DNA of 64,000 bases from contig NZ_JACVBX010000009.1 in assembly GCF_014852585.1 (NCBI RefSeq), positions 124,001 through 188,000 on the forward strand, read 5' to 3'. This DNA comes from Pseudomonas sp. PDM18. Its GTDB lineage: Bacteria > Pseudomonadota > Gammaproteobacteria > Pseudomonadales > Pseudomonadaceae. The notes under the pieces were generated by a model. It was given only the letters and a program-made list of their open reading frames with translations. It was not told where the DNA came from and ran no database searches. The position numbers and the translations under genes are program-made. How positions within the stretch are numbered: the first letter of the stretch is position 1; each line of letters begins with the position of its first letter. Of the stretch, positions 44,883 to 54,422 are shown one piece after another.

Positions 44883-47252
44883 TCAGGCCTGGCCTTCGGC
44901 GAGGAAGAACCAGGTGTCGAGGACCGAGTCGGGGTTCAGCGACACGCTCTCGATGCCCTGCTCCATCAGCCACTTGGCGAGGTCCGGGTGGTCCGACGGG
45001 CCCTGGCCGCAGATGCCGATGTACTTGCCGGCGCGGTTGCACGCCTGAATGGCATTGGACAGCAGCTTCTTCACCGCCGGGTTACGTTCGTCGAACAGGT
45101 GCGCGACGATGCCCGAGTCACGGTCCAGGCCCAGGGTCAGCTGGGTCAGGTCGTTGGAGCCGATGGAGAAGCCGTCGAAGAACTCGAGGAACTCGTCAGC
45201 CAGCAGGGCGTTGGACGGCAGCTCGCACATCATGATGACGCGCAGGCCGTTCTCGCCACGCTTGAGGCCGTTGGTGGCCAGCAGGTCAACGACCTGGGAG
45301 GCCTCGCCGAGGGTACGGACGAACGGAACCATCAGTTCGACGTTGGTCAGGCCCATCTCGTTGCGGACCTTCTTCATCGCGCGGCATTCGAGCTCGAAGC
45401 AGTCGCGGAAGGACTCGCTGATGTAGCGCGAGGCGCCACGGAAGCCGAGCATCGGGTTCTCTTCTTCCGGCTCGTAGAGCTTGCCGCCGATCAGGTTGGC
45501 GTATTCGTTGGACTTGAAGTCAGACAGCCGCACGATGACTTTCTTCGGCCAGAAAGCGGCGGCCAGTGTGCTGACGCCCTCGACCAGTTTCTCGACATAG
45601 AAACCGACCGGATCGTCGTAGCCGGCGATGCGCTTCTCGACGCTTTCCTTGATGTCCGCCGGCAGGCTGGCGAAGTTCAGCAGCGCCTTGGGGTGCACGC
45701 CGATCATGCGGTTGATGATGAATTCCAGGCGGGCCAGGCCCACACCTTCGTTCGGCAGTTGGGCGAAGTCGAAGGCGCGATCCGGGTTGCCGACGTTCAT
45801 CATGATCTTGAACGGCAGGTCGGGCATGGCGTCGACCGAGTTCTGGCGGACGTCGAAGCCCAGTTCACCTTCGTAGATCAGGCCGGTATCGCCTTCGGCG
45901 CAGGATACGGTCACGCGCTGGCCATCCTTCAGCGCCGCGGTGGCGTTGCCACAGCCGACGACTGCCGGGATACCCAGTTCACGGGCGATGATCGCGGCGT
46001 GGCAGGTACGGCCGCCACGGTTGGTGACGATGGCGCTGGCGCGCTTCATCACGGGTTCCCAGTCCGGGTCGGTCATGTCGGAGACCAGCACGTCGCCCGG
46101 CTGGACCTTGTCCATCTCGGAAACGTCGTGGATCACCTTCACCGGGCCGGCGCCGATGCGCTGGCCGATGGCGCGGCCTTCGACCAGGACCTTGCCTTTT
46201 TCCTTGAGCAGGTAGCGTTCCATCACGTTGGCGCTGGAACGGCTCTTAACGGTTTCCGGACGGGCCTGCACGATGTACAGCTTGCCGTCGTCACCATCCT
46301 TGGCCCACTCGATGTCCATCGGACGCTCGTAGTGCTTCTCGATGATCAGGGCTTGCTTGGCCAGCTCGGTCACTTCGGCGTCGGACAGGGCGAAGCGGGC
46401 GCGATCAGCCTTCTCCACGTCGACCACCTTGACCGATTTGCCGGCCTTGGCTTCGTCGCCGTAGATCATCTTGATCGCCTTGCTGCCCAGGTTGCGACGC
46501 AGGATGGCCGGGCGGCCGGCTTCCAGGGTCGGCTTGTGGACGTAGAACTCGTCGGGGTTCACCGCGCCCTGCACCACGGTCTCGCCAAGGCCGTAGGCGC
46601 CGGTGATGAACACCACGTCACGGAAACCGGACTCGGTGTCCAGGGTGAACATCACGCCGGCAGTGCCGGTTTCCGAGCGGACCATGCGCTGCACGCCGGC
46701 GGACAGGGCGACCAGTTTGTGGTCGAAGCCCTGGTGCACGCGGTAGGCGATGGCACGGTCGTTGAAGAGGGAGGCGAAGACTTCCTTGGCCGCGCGGATC
46801 ACGTTGTCCACGCCGCGGATGTTCAGGAAGGTCTCCTGCTGGCCGGCGAAGGACGCATCCGGCAGGTCTTCGGCGGTGGCGGAGGAACGCACGGCCACGG
46901 CCATGTTGTCGTTGCTGCCAGCCATCTCGGCGAAGGCCTTGCGAATTTCAGCATCCAGACGCTCGGGGAACTCGGCGTCCATCACCCACTGGCGGATCTG
47001 CGCGCCGGTCTTGGCCAGGGCATTGACGTCGTCCACGTCCAGGGCGTCGAGGGCCGCGTGAATGCGATCGTTCAGGCCGCTCTGCTCGAGGAAGTCACGG
47101 TAGGCCTGGGCGGTAGTGGCGAAGCCACCCGGTACGGAAACGCCGGCACCGGCGAGGTTGCTGATCATTTCGCCCAGGGATGCGTTCTTGCCCCCCACAT
47201 GTTCGACATCATGGACGCCGAGCTTATCGAGGGAAACTACGTACTCTACCAA
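44883..47252 (-). CDS. ppsA: phosphoenolpyruvate synthase
   Basis: PpsA, 789 aa, converts pyruvate and ATP to phosphoenolpyruvate, AMP and phosphate in gluconeogenesis. The N-terminal ATP-grasp part begins [12 protein letters not shown], the swivelling phosphohistidine domain holds the catalytic histidine in [14 protein letters not shown] (near residue 419), and the C-terminal PEP-binding barrel contains [14 protein letters not shown]. The start codon is TTG (47250-47252) with GGAGAG about eight bases upstream, giving the N-terminus [13 protein letters not shown] of homologues. It is divergent from ppsR, whose product switches the enzyme on and off. Confidence 0.96.
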   Translation of the reverse strand: MVEYVVSLDKLGVHDVEHVGGKNASLGEMISNLAGAGVSVPGGFATTAQAYRDFLEQSGLNDRIHAALDALDVDDVNALAKTGAQIRQWVMDAEFPERLDAEIRKAFAEMAGSNDNMAVAVRSSATAEDLPDASFAGQQETFLNIRGVDNVIRAAKEVFASLFNDRAIAYRVHQGFDHKLVALSAGVQRMVRSETGTAGVMFTLDTESGFRDVVFITGAYGLGETVVQGAVNPDEFYVHKPTLEAGRPAILRRNLGSKAIKMIYGDEAKAGKSVKVVDVEKADRARFALSDAEVTELAKQALIIEKHYERPMDIEWAKDGDDGKLYIVQARPETVKSRSSANVMERYLLKEKGKVLVEGRAIGQRIGAGPVKVIHDVSEMDKVQPGDVLVSDMTDPDWEPVMKRASAIVTNRGGRTCHAAIIARELGIPAVVGCGNATAALKDGQRVTVSCAEGDTGLIYEGELGFDVRQNSVDAMPDLPFKIMMNVGNPDRAFDFAQLPNEGVGLARLEFIINRMIGVHPKALLNFASLPADIKESVEKRIAGYDDPVGFYVEKLVEGVSTLAAAFWPKKVIVRLSDFKSNEYANLIGGKLYEPEEENPMLGFRGASRYISESFRDCFELECRAMKKVRNEMGLTNVELMVPFVRTLGEASQVVDLLATNGLKRGENGLRVIMMCELPSNALLADEFLEFFDGFSIGSNDLTQLTLGLDRDSGIVAHLFDERNPAVKKLLSNAIQACNRAGKYIGICGQGPSDHPDLAKWLMEQGIESVSLNPDSVLDTWFFLAEGQA

Positions 47253-47418
47253 GGTGATCTCTCCACTAAGTGTTGGAAAAGGTCATACAAGTCGGCGCGG
47301 CCCCACCCTGTCTGGCCGGAGCCGGAAAAATGGGTGAGAATGCCCCGGCAAAGGGCCTTGCAAACGCGGGGCCTATCATAACCAGGATTCGATCCTACCT
47401 ATAAGGCCCGCAGCGCAC

Positions 47419-48237
47419 ATGAAACGAACTGCATTCTTCATTTCCGACGGCACCGGCATCACTGCCGAAACCCTCGGCCAGAGCCTTCTGGCGCAGTTCG
47501 AGAACATCAACTTCACCAAACTGACACGACCTTACATCGATACCGAAGAAAAGGCGCGCGTCATGGTACAGCAAATCAACCGGGCTGCGGAGGCAGACGG
47601 GGCAAGACCGATCATCTTCGATACCATCGTCAATCGTGAGATCCGTTCGGTCCTGGCGCAATCCAACGGTTTCATGATTGACATCTTCTCGACCTTTTTG
47701 TCCCCGCTCGAGCAAGAATTATCCTCAGACTCGTCGTATTCCGTCGGAAAATCCCACAGCATCGGCCATAACCCGCACTACATGGAGCGGATCGATGCGG
47801 TGAACTTCGCCCTCGACAACGACGACGGCGCCCGCACCCACTACTACGACAAGGCCGACCTGATCCTGGTCGGCGTCTCGCGCTGCGGCAAGACACCCAC
47901 CTGCCTCTATATGGCCCTGCAATACGGCATCCGCGCGGCGAACTACCCGCTGACCGAAGAAGACATGGAGCGCCTGCAACTGCCCAACGCGCTCAAGCCC
48001 TACAAGCACAAGCTGTTCGGCCTGACCATCGATCCGGACCGGCTCACCGCCATCCGCCACGAGCGCAAGCCCAACAGCCGCTACGCCAGCTTCGCCCAGT
48101 GCGAATTCGAGGTTCGCGAGGTGGAGAACCTGTTCCGCCGCGAGAACATCGCCTACATCAACTCGACGCATTTCTCGGTGGAGGAGATCTCCGCCAAGAT
48201 TCTCGTCGAGAAAGGCGTCGAGCGCCGGCTAAAGTAA
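47419..48237 (+). CDS. ppsR: phosphoenolpyruvate synthase regulatory protein (kinase/pyrophosphorylase)
   Basis: 272 aa DUF299 protein. It inactivates PEP synthase by ADP-dependent threonine phosphorylation and reactivates it by Pi-dependent dephosphorylation. Signatures are the N-terminal [15 protein letters not shown], the phosphate loop [10 protein letters not shown] (about residues 152-161) and the conserved [10 protein letters not shown]. It is divergent from its target ppsA with 166 bases between, the standard arrangement. ATG 47419 is the first codon of the conserved sequence. Confidence 0.95.
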   Translation: MKRTAFFISDGTGITAETLGQSLLAQFENINFTKLTRPYIDTEEKARVMVQQINRAAEADGARPIIFDTIVNREIRSVLAQSNGFMIDIFSTFLSPLEQELSSDSSYSVGKSHSIGHNPHYMERIDAVNFALDNDDGARTHYYDKADLILVGVSRCGKTPTCLYMALQYGIRAANYPLTEEDMERLQLPNALKPYKHKLFGLTIDPDRLTAIRHERKPNSRYASFAQCEFEVREVENLFRRENIAYINSTHFSVEEISAKILVEKGVERRLK

Positions 48238-48266
48238 CCGTCCACCGCGTAAAAATCCCCCAACCG

Positions 48267-48292
48267 ACGGCCGGCATCACCGGCCGTTCGAC
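48267..48292 (+). terminator. probable ppsR terminator
   Basis: Stem ACGGCCGG / CCGGCCGT with loop CATCA, followed by TCGACTTT, 30 bases after the stop. Confidence 0.6.
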
Positions 48293-48391
48293 TTTCTGCA
48301 GCCTTTCATTCGGGCGCCTATCATTCTCTGAACCCGCGTTTTACCCGTGGCAGTTTTCACGGATCGGGCATTCCCGGCACAGGAGAGCGCC

Positions 48392-50008
48392 ATGCGAGAA
48401 TGTCAGTACCTGATTCTGGTCGCCTTGTTGGCATTGACGGGTTGCGACTCGGGCGACAAGCCCGTCGCCAAGACCGCCACGGCCGCCACACCACCCTCCA
48501 GCCCGCCCACCGCGACAGCGCCTCCCCCGCCAGCGCCCCCTGCTCCGCCTCCAGCCGCGCCCGCTGCCGCGCCCTCGCAGGCGGTGTTCAGCGTCGAGGA
48601 ACTGGACCAGATGCTCGCGCCGCTGGCGTTGTATCCCGACTCGCTGCTGGCCCAGGTGCTGATGGCCACCACCTACCCCGGTAACGTGGCCGACGCCGCA
48701 GCCTGGTCGAAGGCCAATCCCAAGGCGGTAGGCGATGACGCGGTGAAACAGGTCGCCAACCAACCCTGGGACCCCAGCGTCCAGTCGCTGGTCGCCTTCC
48801 CCCTGGTGCTCGCCACGCTGGGGCAGGACCCGGCCTGGGTGCAACGCGTCGGCGATGCCTTCCTCGCCCAGCCCGATGCGGTGATGGATTCCATCCAGCG
48901 CCTGCGTCGTCAGGCCCAGGCCGCCGGCAACCTGCAGTCGAACGAGCAGCAGACCGTGACCATCAAGCCGGCCGCCCAGCCGGCACCGGCGCAGCCCGCT
49001 TCCGGTGGAGACACCGTAGTAGTGCAGCAACCGGCAGCGGCGCAAACGATCATCATCGAGCCCGCCAATCCGCAAGTGGTCTACGTGCCCAGCTACAACC
49101 CCACGCAGGTCTACGGATCCTGGCCCTATCCCGCCAGCCCGCCTGTCTATTACCCACCGCCGCCCGAATACCCGGTGGCCACGGCGCTGGCCACCGGCCT
49201 TGCGTTCGGCGCTGGCGTCGCCATCGTCGGCTCGCTGTGGGGTGACTGCGACTGGGACGACCATGACATCGACGTCGATGTGGAGCATTACAACAACTTC
49301 AACAGCAACCGGAACGTGAACCGGAATGTAAACCGAGACTTCACCGGGAACGTCAACGGCAACCGGGCAAAGTGGCAGCACAACCCGACCTACCGCAACG
49401 GAGTGCCCTACCGCGACTCTGCCAGCCGCGCGCAGTACAACCGCCGGCTGGCCGGAAGCGAGCAGCGCGATGCCCTGCGCGGGTTCGACTCGACGCGCAC
49501 CCAGGAACGCGCGAAGGCCAGGGAAAGCCTGAGCCAACGCGGCATTGCCCCACCGGCGCAAAACAACGCCCAGGCCCGCGAGCGCGCCCAGGCGGCGACC
49601 CGCGACCTGCGGGACAACCCGCAAGCCCAGCAGCGTCTGCAGCAAGGCAACCGAGACAACGCCCAAGCCCGTGATCGGGCGCAGGCCGCCACCCGCGAGC
49701 TGAACCGCACGCAGGAAAACCGCCAGCGCGCTCAGAACCAGGTGCAGAACCGCAGCAACCAGGCACAGCAACGGCCGCGGACTCAGAACAACCAGCAGAT
49801 CCGTGAACAGGCGCGCCAGCAGCATGCCCGCACCCAGGCCCCGCGCAACAATGCCTTTGCCGGCGCCAACAATCCCAGACAGTCCCGCGAAGTTGCCAAC
49901 CGCGGCCAAGTCAGTCGCGCCGCAGCCAGCCGCCCGCAGGCTGCCCGCGCCGGCCACACCGTCCAACGTCCTGCCCGCGCGCCCTCCGGCGGCGGCCGGC
50001 GCCGCTAG
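48392..50008 (+). CDS. DUF3300 lipoprotein with Arg/Gln/Asn-rich tail
   Basis: 538 aa. A lipoprotein signal ends LLALTGC (cysteine near residue 17), followed by a Pro/Ala-rich linker. The DUF3300 domain spans about 70-310 (ELDQMLAPLALYPDSLLAQVLMATTYP; VVYVPSYNPTQVYGSWPYP). The C-terminal 200 residues are low complexity, rich in R, Q, N and A, with a near-repeat of AQARERAQAATRDL and AQARDRAQAATREL, strongly basic and probably disordered. AGGAGAG precedes ATG 48392. The DUF2950 gene follows after 10 bases. Function is unknown; it is presumably anchored to a membrane facing the periplasm. Confidence 0.82.
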   Translation: MRECQYLILVALLALTGCDSGDKPVAKTATAATPPSSPPTATAPPPPAPPAPPPAAPAAAPSQAVFSVEELDQMLAPLALYPDSLLAQVLMATTYPGNVADAAAWSKANPKAVGDDAVKQVANQPWDPSVQSLVAFPLVLATLGQDPAWVQRVGDAFLAQPDAVMDSIQRLRRQAQAAGNLQSNEQQTVTIKPAAQPAPAQPASGGDTVVVQQPAAAQTIIIEPANPQVVYVPSYNPTQVYGSWPYPASPPVYYPPPPEYPVATALATGLAFGAGVAIVGSLWGDCDWDDHDIDVDVEHYNNFNSNRNVNRNVNRDFTGNVNGNRAKWQHNPTYRNGVPYRDSASRAQYNRRLAGSEQRDALRGFDSTRTQERAKARESLSQRGIAPPAQNNAQARERAQAATRDLRDNPQAQQRLQQGNRDNAQARDRAQAATRELNRTQENRQRAQNQVQNRSNQAQQRPRTQNNQQIREQARQQHARTQAPRNNAFAGANNPRQSREVANRGQVSRAAASRPQAARAGHTVQRPARAPSGGGRRR

Positions 50009-50018
50009 GAGACGAGCC

Positions 50019-50912
50019 ATGCCCATCGCATCGCGCCTGCTGGCGCTCGCCCTCCTCGCCGCCCTGCCCGCCAGCCTGCTGGCCCAGGACAGCTTCCCCA
50101 CCCCCGACGCGGCCGCCGACGCCTTCATTGCCGCGCTCGGCACCGAAAAGGCCGACCCCGAACGCCTGGCCGCCCTGCTGGGCAAGGACTGGCAGAGCTA
50201 TATACCGACCGCCGGCATCGACCGGGATGAAGTGGACGCCTTCCTCGCCCACTACAAGGACAAGCACCAGATCGAGAAAGACAACCCGCACCTCGCCCAC
50301 CTGGTCGTCGGCAACGATCCCTGGACCCTGCCCCTGCCGATCGTCCACGACAAGAACGGCTGGGCCTTCAATGCCAAGGCTGGCGGCGAAGAAATCCGCA
50401 TTCGCCGCATCGGCCGCAACGAGGAGTCGACCCTGGAAGCCGTGCAGGCGTACCACGATGCGCAGATGGACTACGCCGAGGTCGACCGCAACGGCGACGG
50501 CGTCCTGGAATACGCGCAGAAGTTCGTCAGCAGCGACGGGCACCATGACGGTCTGTACTGGCCGGAGGAAGACGGCGGCGAGGAAAGCCCGCTCGGCCCG
50601 CTGTTCGGCGACGACCTGCCGGGCGACGGCTGGCATGGCTACCACTACCGCATCCTCACCGCCCAGGGCCCCTCGGCCCCCGGTGGCGCCTACGACTACA
50701 AGATCGGCGGCAGGATGACCCGCGGCTTCGCCCTGATCGCCTGGCCGGTGAAGTACGGCGACAGCGGCGTGATGAGCTTCATGATCAGCCACGACGGCGA
50801 GATCTTCTCCAAGAACCTCGGCCCGGAGAGCGACAAGATCGCCAAGAAGATGAGCCGTTTCGACCCGGACAGCAGTTGGACCGAGGTCACCACCGAGGAG
50901 GAAAAGCCCTGA
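50019..50912 (+). CDS. DUF2950 exported protein
   Basis: 297 aa with a cleavable signal peptide (about residues 1-22, ending SLLAQ) and a DUF2950 domain over the rest (FPTPDAAADAFIAAL ... WPVKYGDSGVMSFMISHDG). A short acidic run, DYAEVDRNGDGVLEY, looks like a calcium-loop but may be chance. It sits 10 bases after the DUF3300 gene, with GGAGACGAG upstream of ATG 50019, so the two are cotranscribed. This pairing recurs in proteobacteria and suggests a joint periplasmic role that nobody, to my knowledge, has defined. Confidence 0.82.
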   Translation: MPIASRLLALALLAALPASLLAQDSFPTPDAAADAFIAALGTEKADPERLAALLGKDWQSYIPTAGIDRDEVDAFLAHYKDKHQIEKDNPHLAHLVVGNDPWTLPLPIVHDKNGWAFNAKAGGEEIRIRRIGRNEESTLEAVQAYHDAQMDYAEVDRNGDGVLEYAQKFVSSDGHHDGLYWPEEDGGEESPLGPLFGDDLPGDGWHGYHYRILTAQGPSAPGGAYDYKIGGRMTRGFALIAWPVKYGDSGVMSFMISHDGEIFSKNLGPESDKIAKKMSRFDPDSSWTEVTTEEEKP

Positions 50913-50918
50913 GTGACT

Positions 50919-50953
50919 GAACCCGTCCGACTGTCCGGCGGTCGGACGGGTTC
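50919..50953 (+). terminator. stem-loop after the DUF2950 gene
   Basis: Perfect 13-bp stem GAACCCGTCCGAC / GTCGGACGGGTTC with a 9-base loop, 6 bases after the stop. It is very stable but has no T tract. Confidence 0.65.
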
Positions 50954-51195
50954 TGGCAGAGCCCGTCGCTCGCCCGGCACTCGACGGGCGCGCAAGGCCC
51001 CGTCATACGCCTGAAACAAATACCCTGCCAACGCGCCAACCGACTGTCGCCAGCGAAAAACCACATGGTAGAATTCGGCGCGCTATTGCCTGGCGTCACC
51101 AGGCCACGCCGGCCGGCATGCCGGCCACAGCTATTTGGGGTGACGACCGGGGCGTTTCTTTTCAAGGCTTTGCGGCCACTCACTCATCAAGGCCC
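50954..51195 (+). promoter_or_regulatory. promoter and structured leader of the retropepsin operon
   Basis: No gene in these 242 bases. A good -10, TAGAAT (51069-51074), with a poor -35 (TGTCGC, 51045-51050) and a GC-rich discriminator would start a leader of about 115 bases. The leader holds a perfect GGCCGGC-AT-GCCGGCC hairpin (about 51110-51125) and ends in a T-rich stretch TTTCTTTT. Confidence 0.45.
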
Positions 51196-51738
51196 ATGAG
51201 ACTCAAGCCCACTGCCCTGCTCCTTTTCCTGAGCATCTTCCTGCTTCCCGGCATCAGCGCAGCTGCCGGCAAGACCGTCTATGGCCTGAACGAGTACGCC
51301 CGGATCAACGACCTGGACATCGAGCTCGCCGCCAAGCTCGACACCGGGGCCAAGACCGCCTCCCTCAGTGCCCGCGACATCAAGCGCTTCAAGCGCGATG
51401 GCGAGACCTGGGTGCGTTTCTACCTGGCCACCGACACCGCCGACAGCCAGCCGATCGAGAAACCCCTGGCGCGCATCAGCAAGATCAAGCGCCGCCACGG
51501 CGACTACGACCCCGACGAAGGCAAGGCCTACACCGCGCGTCCGGTCATCGAGCTTCAGCTGTGCATGGGCAAGGCCCTGCGCACCATCGAAGTGAACCTT
51601 ACCGACCGCAGCGCCTTCCAATACCCGCTTCTGATCGGCTCCGACGCGCTCAAGCGCTTCGGCGCCCTGGTCGACCCGAGCCTGAAATACGCTGCCGGCA
51701 AGCCCGGCTGCCAACCCGTAGCGAAACCTGCCGAGTAA
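51196..51738 (+). CDS. retropepsin-like aspartic peptidase (RimB / 'ATP-dependent zinc protease' family)
   Basis: 180 aa with an N-terminal signal sequence (about residues 1-24, ending ISAAAG). The domain is of the retropepsin-like family often labelled ATP-dependent zinc protease: KLDTGAKTASLSARD places the catalytic aspartate of the D-T-G motif near residue 48, and the second half contains LLIGSDALKRFG. The family is found beside ATP-grasp ligases. It starts a three-gene operon: the transglutaminase-7TM gene begins 4 bases after its stop. The export signal puts the peptidase in the periplasm or at the membrane. Its substrate is unknown. Confidence 0.85.
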   Translation: MRLKPTALLLFLSIFLLPGISAAAGKTVYGLNEYARINDLDIELAAKLDTGAKTASLSARDIKRFKRDGETWVRFYLATDTADSQPIEKPLARISKIKRRHGDYDPDEGKAYTARPVIELQLCMGKALRTIEVNLTDRSAFQYPLLIGSDALKRFGALVDPSLKYAAGKPGCQPVAKPAE

Positions 51739-51742
51739 TCCC

Positions 51743-53275
51743 ATGCGCTCTCTTACCCTGCATCTGAAGGTCCTGATCGCCATCCTGCTGACGCTGGGCG
51801 TCGCGATCACCGCCTACCAGATCTTCGTCCTCGGCATTCCCATGACCGAGGCCGAGACCGACGACCTGTGGAACATCGACGCCAAGGTCGAGTTCGTCGC
51901 CACGCCGAAGACTCCGGTGAAGGTGCAGATGTTCGTGCCGCCGTTGGCCCAGGATTACGTCAGCCTCAACGAGAGCTTCGTCTCCAACAACTACGGTGTG
52001 GGCATCAACCGCTCCGACGGCAACCGCAAGGTGACCTGGTCCTCGCGCCGCGCCAACGGCCAGCAGACCCTCTACTACCGCCTGGTGCTGACCAAGCGCT
52101 ATGCCGGCGCCACCGAGAAGGCCAAGGAAAAGGGCCCGATCTTCCGCGACAGCCTTCCCCTGGAAGGCCCGGACAAGATCGCCGCCGAAGCCCTGATCGC
52201 GCCCATCCGCCAGCACTCTGCGGACGTCGAGACCTTCGTCAGCGAAGCCATCAAGCGCGCCAACAACCTCAACGATGACAACGTGAAACTGCTGCTGGCC
52301 GGCGACACCAGCCTGGACAAGCGTTCCCACGTGGTCGAAACCCTGCTCGCGGTGGCCCACGTGCCGCTGGAGCGCGTGCACACCATCCGCCTGGTCGCCA
52401 ATCAGCCGCAGCAGCCCGAACTCTGGCTGCGCAGCTACAACGGCAAGGAATGGCTGTACTTCAACCCGGAAACCGGCGAGCGCGGCCTGCCCAACGATCG
52501 CCTGATCTGGTGGCTGGGTGACGAGAGCCTGCTGTCCATCGAAGGTGGCAAGAAGGCCCAGGTCAGCTTCAGCCTCAACAGCAGCGAGATGAACGCCATC
52601 CGCCTGGCCAAGCTGTCGGACGAGAACACCGACGCGGCCTTCCTCGAGTACTCGCTCTACGGCCTGCCGCTGTCCACCCAGCAGACCTTCCAGATCATGA
52701 TCATGATCCCGTTCGGCGTGCTGGTGATCCTGATCCTGCGCAACCTGATCGGCCTGCAGACTCTGGGCACCTTCACCCCGGTACTGATCGCCCTCGCCTT
52801 CCGCGAGACCGGCCTGCAATGGGGTATCGGCCTGTTCACCGTGATCACCGCGCTGGGCCTGTCGCTGCGCTCGTACCTGGAACACCTGAAGCTCCAGATG
52901 CTGCCGCGCCTGTCGGTGGTATTGACCTTCGTGGTGGTGATGATCGCCGCCATCAGCCTGCTCAGCCACAAGCTCGGCTTCGAGAGCGGCCTGTCGGTCG
53001 CCCTGTTCCCGATGGTGATCCTGACCATGAGCATCGAACGCCTGTCGATCACCTGGGAAGAGCGCGGCGCCGCCCACGCCATGAAGGCCGCCATCGGCAC
53101 CCTGTTCGCCGCCGCCCTGGCGCACATCCTGATGCGCGTCCCGGAGCTGGTGTACTTCGTGTTCACCTTCCCGGCCGTGCTGCTGATTCTGGTGGCGTTC
53201 ATGCTGGCGATGGGTCGCTACCGCGGTTACCGCCTGACCGAACTGTTCCGCTTCAAAGCCTTCCTCAAGGACTAA
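51743..53275 (+). CDS. inactive transglutaminase fused to seven transmembrane helices
   Basis: 510 aa. One N-terminal membrane helix (about residues 8-30) is followed by a periplasmic transglutaminase-like domain (about 35-300). A C-terminal group of about seven hydrophobic helices follows (about 310-500; QTFQIMIMIPFGVLVILILR onward). I do not find the Cys-His-Asp triad of an active transglutaminase, consistent with the family name. ATG 51743 follows the peptidase stop by 4 bases, and the ATP-grasp gene begins 3 bases after its own stop. It probably acts as the membrane receptor or channel of the three-protein unit. Confidence 0.85.
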   Translation: MRSLTLHLKVLIAILLTLGVAITAYQIFVLGIPMTEAETDDLWNIDAKVEFVATPKTPVKVQMFVPPLAQDYVSLNESFVSNNYGVGINRSDGNRKVTWSSRRANGQQTLYYRLVLTKRYAGATEKAKEKGPIFRDSLPLEGPDKIAAEALIAPIRQHSADVETFVSEAIKRANNLNDDNVKLLLAGDTSLDKRSHVVETLLAVAHVPLERVHTIRLVANQPQQPELWLRSYNGKEWLYFNPETGERGLPNDRLIWWLGDESLLSIEGGKKAQVSFSLNSSEMNAIRLAKLSDENTDAAFLEYSLYGLPLSTQQTFQIMIMIPFGVLVILILRNLIGLQTLGTFTPVLIALAFRETGLQWGIGLFTVITALGLSLRSYLEHLKLQMLPRLSVVLTFVVVMIAAISLLSHKLGFESGLSVALFPMVILTMSIERLSITWEERGAAHAMKAAIGTLFAAALAHILMRVPELVYFVFTFPAVLLILVAFMLAMGRYRGYRLTELFRFKAFLKD

Positions 53276-53278
53276 GCC

Positions 53279-54265
53279 ATGTTCGGCCTGATCAAGCGAT
53301 GGAAAGCCCTGGAAGCCAAAGGCATCATGGGCATCAACCGACGCAACGCGGACTACGTGCTCAAGTACAACCAGCGGCACCTGTATCCGATCGTCGACGA
53401 CAAAATCATCACCAAGCAGCGCGCCATCGAGGCGGGCATCCACGTACCGGAAATGTACGGGATCATCTCCACCGAGAAGGAGATCGAGCGCCTGCCGGAA
53501 ATCATCGGCGAGCGCAGCGACTTCGTGATCAAGCCGGCGCAGGGCGCCGGCGGCGACGGCATCCTGGTGATCGCCGACCGCTTCGAGGAGCGCTACAAGA
53601 CGGTCTCCGGGCGAATCATCAGCCATGAGGAAATCGAGCACCAGCTGTCGAGCATCCTCACCGGCCTGTACTCCCTGGGCGGCCACCGCGACCGCGCGCT
53701 GATCGAGTACCGCGTGACCCCGGACCAGATTTTCAAGAGCATCAGCTACGAAGGCGTGCCGGACATCCGCATCATCGTGCTGATGGGCTACCCGGTGATG
53801 GCGATGCTGCGTCTGCCGACCCGCCAGTCCAACGGCAAGGCCAACCTGCACCAGGGCGCCATCGGCGTGGGTGTAGACCTGGCCACCGGCCTGACCCTGC
53901 GCGGCACCTGGCTGAACAACAAGATCAGCAAGCACCCGGACACCACCAACGCAGTGGACGGCGTACAGCTGCCCAACTGGGACGGCTTCATGAAACTCGC
54001 CGCCGGCTGCTACGAGTTGTGCGGCCTGGGCTACATCGGCGTGGACATGGTGCTGGACCAGGACAAGGGCCCGCTGATTCTTGAGCTCAACGCCCGCCCC
54101 GGCCTGAACATCCAGATCGCCAACGACTGCGGCCTGACCCTGCGCACCCATGCCGTCGAGGCGCATATCGCCGAGCTGGAAGCCAAGGGCGTGAAGGAAA
54201 CCGTAGAAGAGCGCGTGCGCTTCTCCCAGCAGCTCTTCGGCCACGTGCATCCGAAGGAAGTCTGA
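53279..54265 (+). CDS. ATP-grasp ligase, RimK-like (sugar-transfer/transglutaminase-associated)
   Basis: 328 aa cytoplasmic ATP-grasp enzyme. It has the glycine-rich nucleotide loop FVIKPAQGAGGDGILVIADR (about residues 80-100) and the magnesium site LILELNARPG (near 268-277). ATP-grasp ligases join a carboxylate to an amine through an acyl phosphate; the members linked to transglutaminase-7TM proteins and retropepsins have no proven substrate that I know of. The genes are tightly packed (3- and 4-base gaps). The enzyme is predicted to make a peptide-like bond that the exported peptidase then cuts, which is inference from context. Confidence 0.85.
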   Translation: MFGLIKRWKALEAKGIMGINRRNADYVLKYNQRHLYPIVDDKIITKQRAIEAGIHVPEMYGIISTEKEIERLPEIIGERSDFVIKPAQGAGGDGILVIADRFEERYKTVSGRIISHEEIEHQLSSILTGLYSLGGHRDRALIEYRVTPDQIFKSISYEGVPDIRIIVLMGYPVMAMLRLPTRQSNGKANLHQGAIGVGVDLATGLTLRGTWLNNKISKHPDTTNAVDGVQLPNWDGFMKLAAGCYELCGLGYIGVDMVLDQDKGPLILELNARPGLNIQIANDCGLTLRTHAVEAHIAELEAKGVKETVEERVRFSQQLFGHVHPKEV

Positions 54266-54284
54266 GGCGCCCTGCCCCACAAAA

Positions 54285-54312
54285 AAAAGCCCGGCATTCG
54301 CCGGGCTTTTTC
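54285..54312. terminator. terminator after the ATP-grasp gene
   Basis: Stem AAAGCCCGGC / GCCGGGCTTT, loop ATTC, preceded by A8 and followed by T5, usable in both directions. Confidence 0.88.
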
Positions 54313-54337
54313 ATTCACGCTCATTCAGGCTGTGGCG

Positions 54338-54414
54338 CGTAGGGCGCATAACGCCAACGGCGTTATGCGCCGTGAAGGCTGGCGGATAACCCGTTCCGGG
54401 TTATCCGCCCTACG
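54338..54414. repeat. paired palindromic repeat (REPIN-like)
   Basis: Two perfect palindromes side by side: GGCGCATAACGCC-AAC-GGCGTTATGCGCC (54343-54371) and GGCGGATAACCCG-TTC-CGGGTTATCCGCC (54381-54409). The outer ends are inverted copies of each other (CGTAGGGCG... and ...CGCCCTACG). It lies between two convergent genes. Confidence 0.75.
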
Positions 54415-54422
54415 GAACGACT

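Noticed and set aside
44826-47381. Long open frame antisense to ppsA
   Set aside because: Mirror frame of a highly expressed GC-rich gene and crosses the ppsA terminator.
51650-54280. Long open frame antisense to the transglutaminase and ATP-grasp genes
   Set aside because: Spans three genes on the other strand, has Q/H/A-rich composition without a fold, and lacks a start signal.
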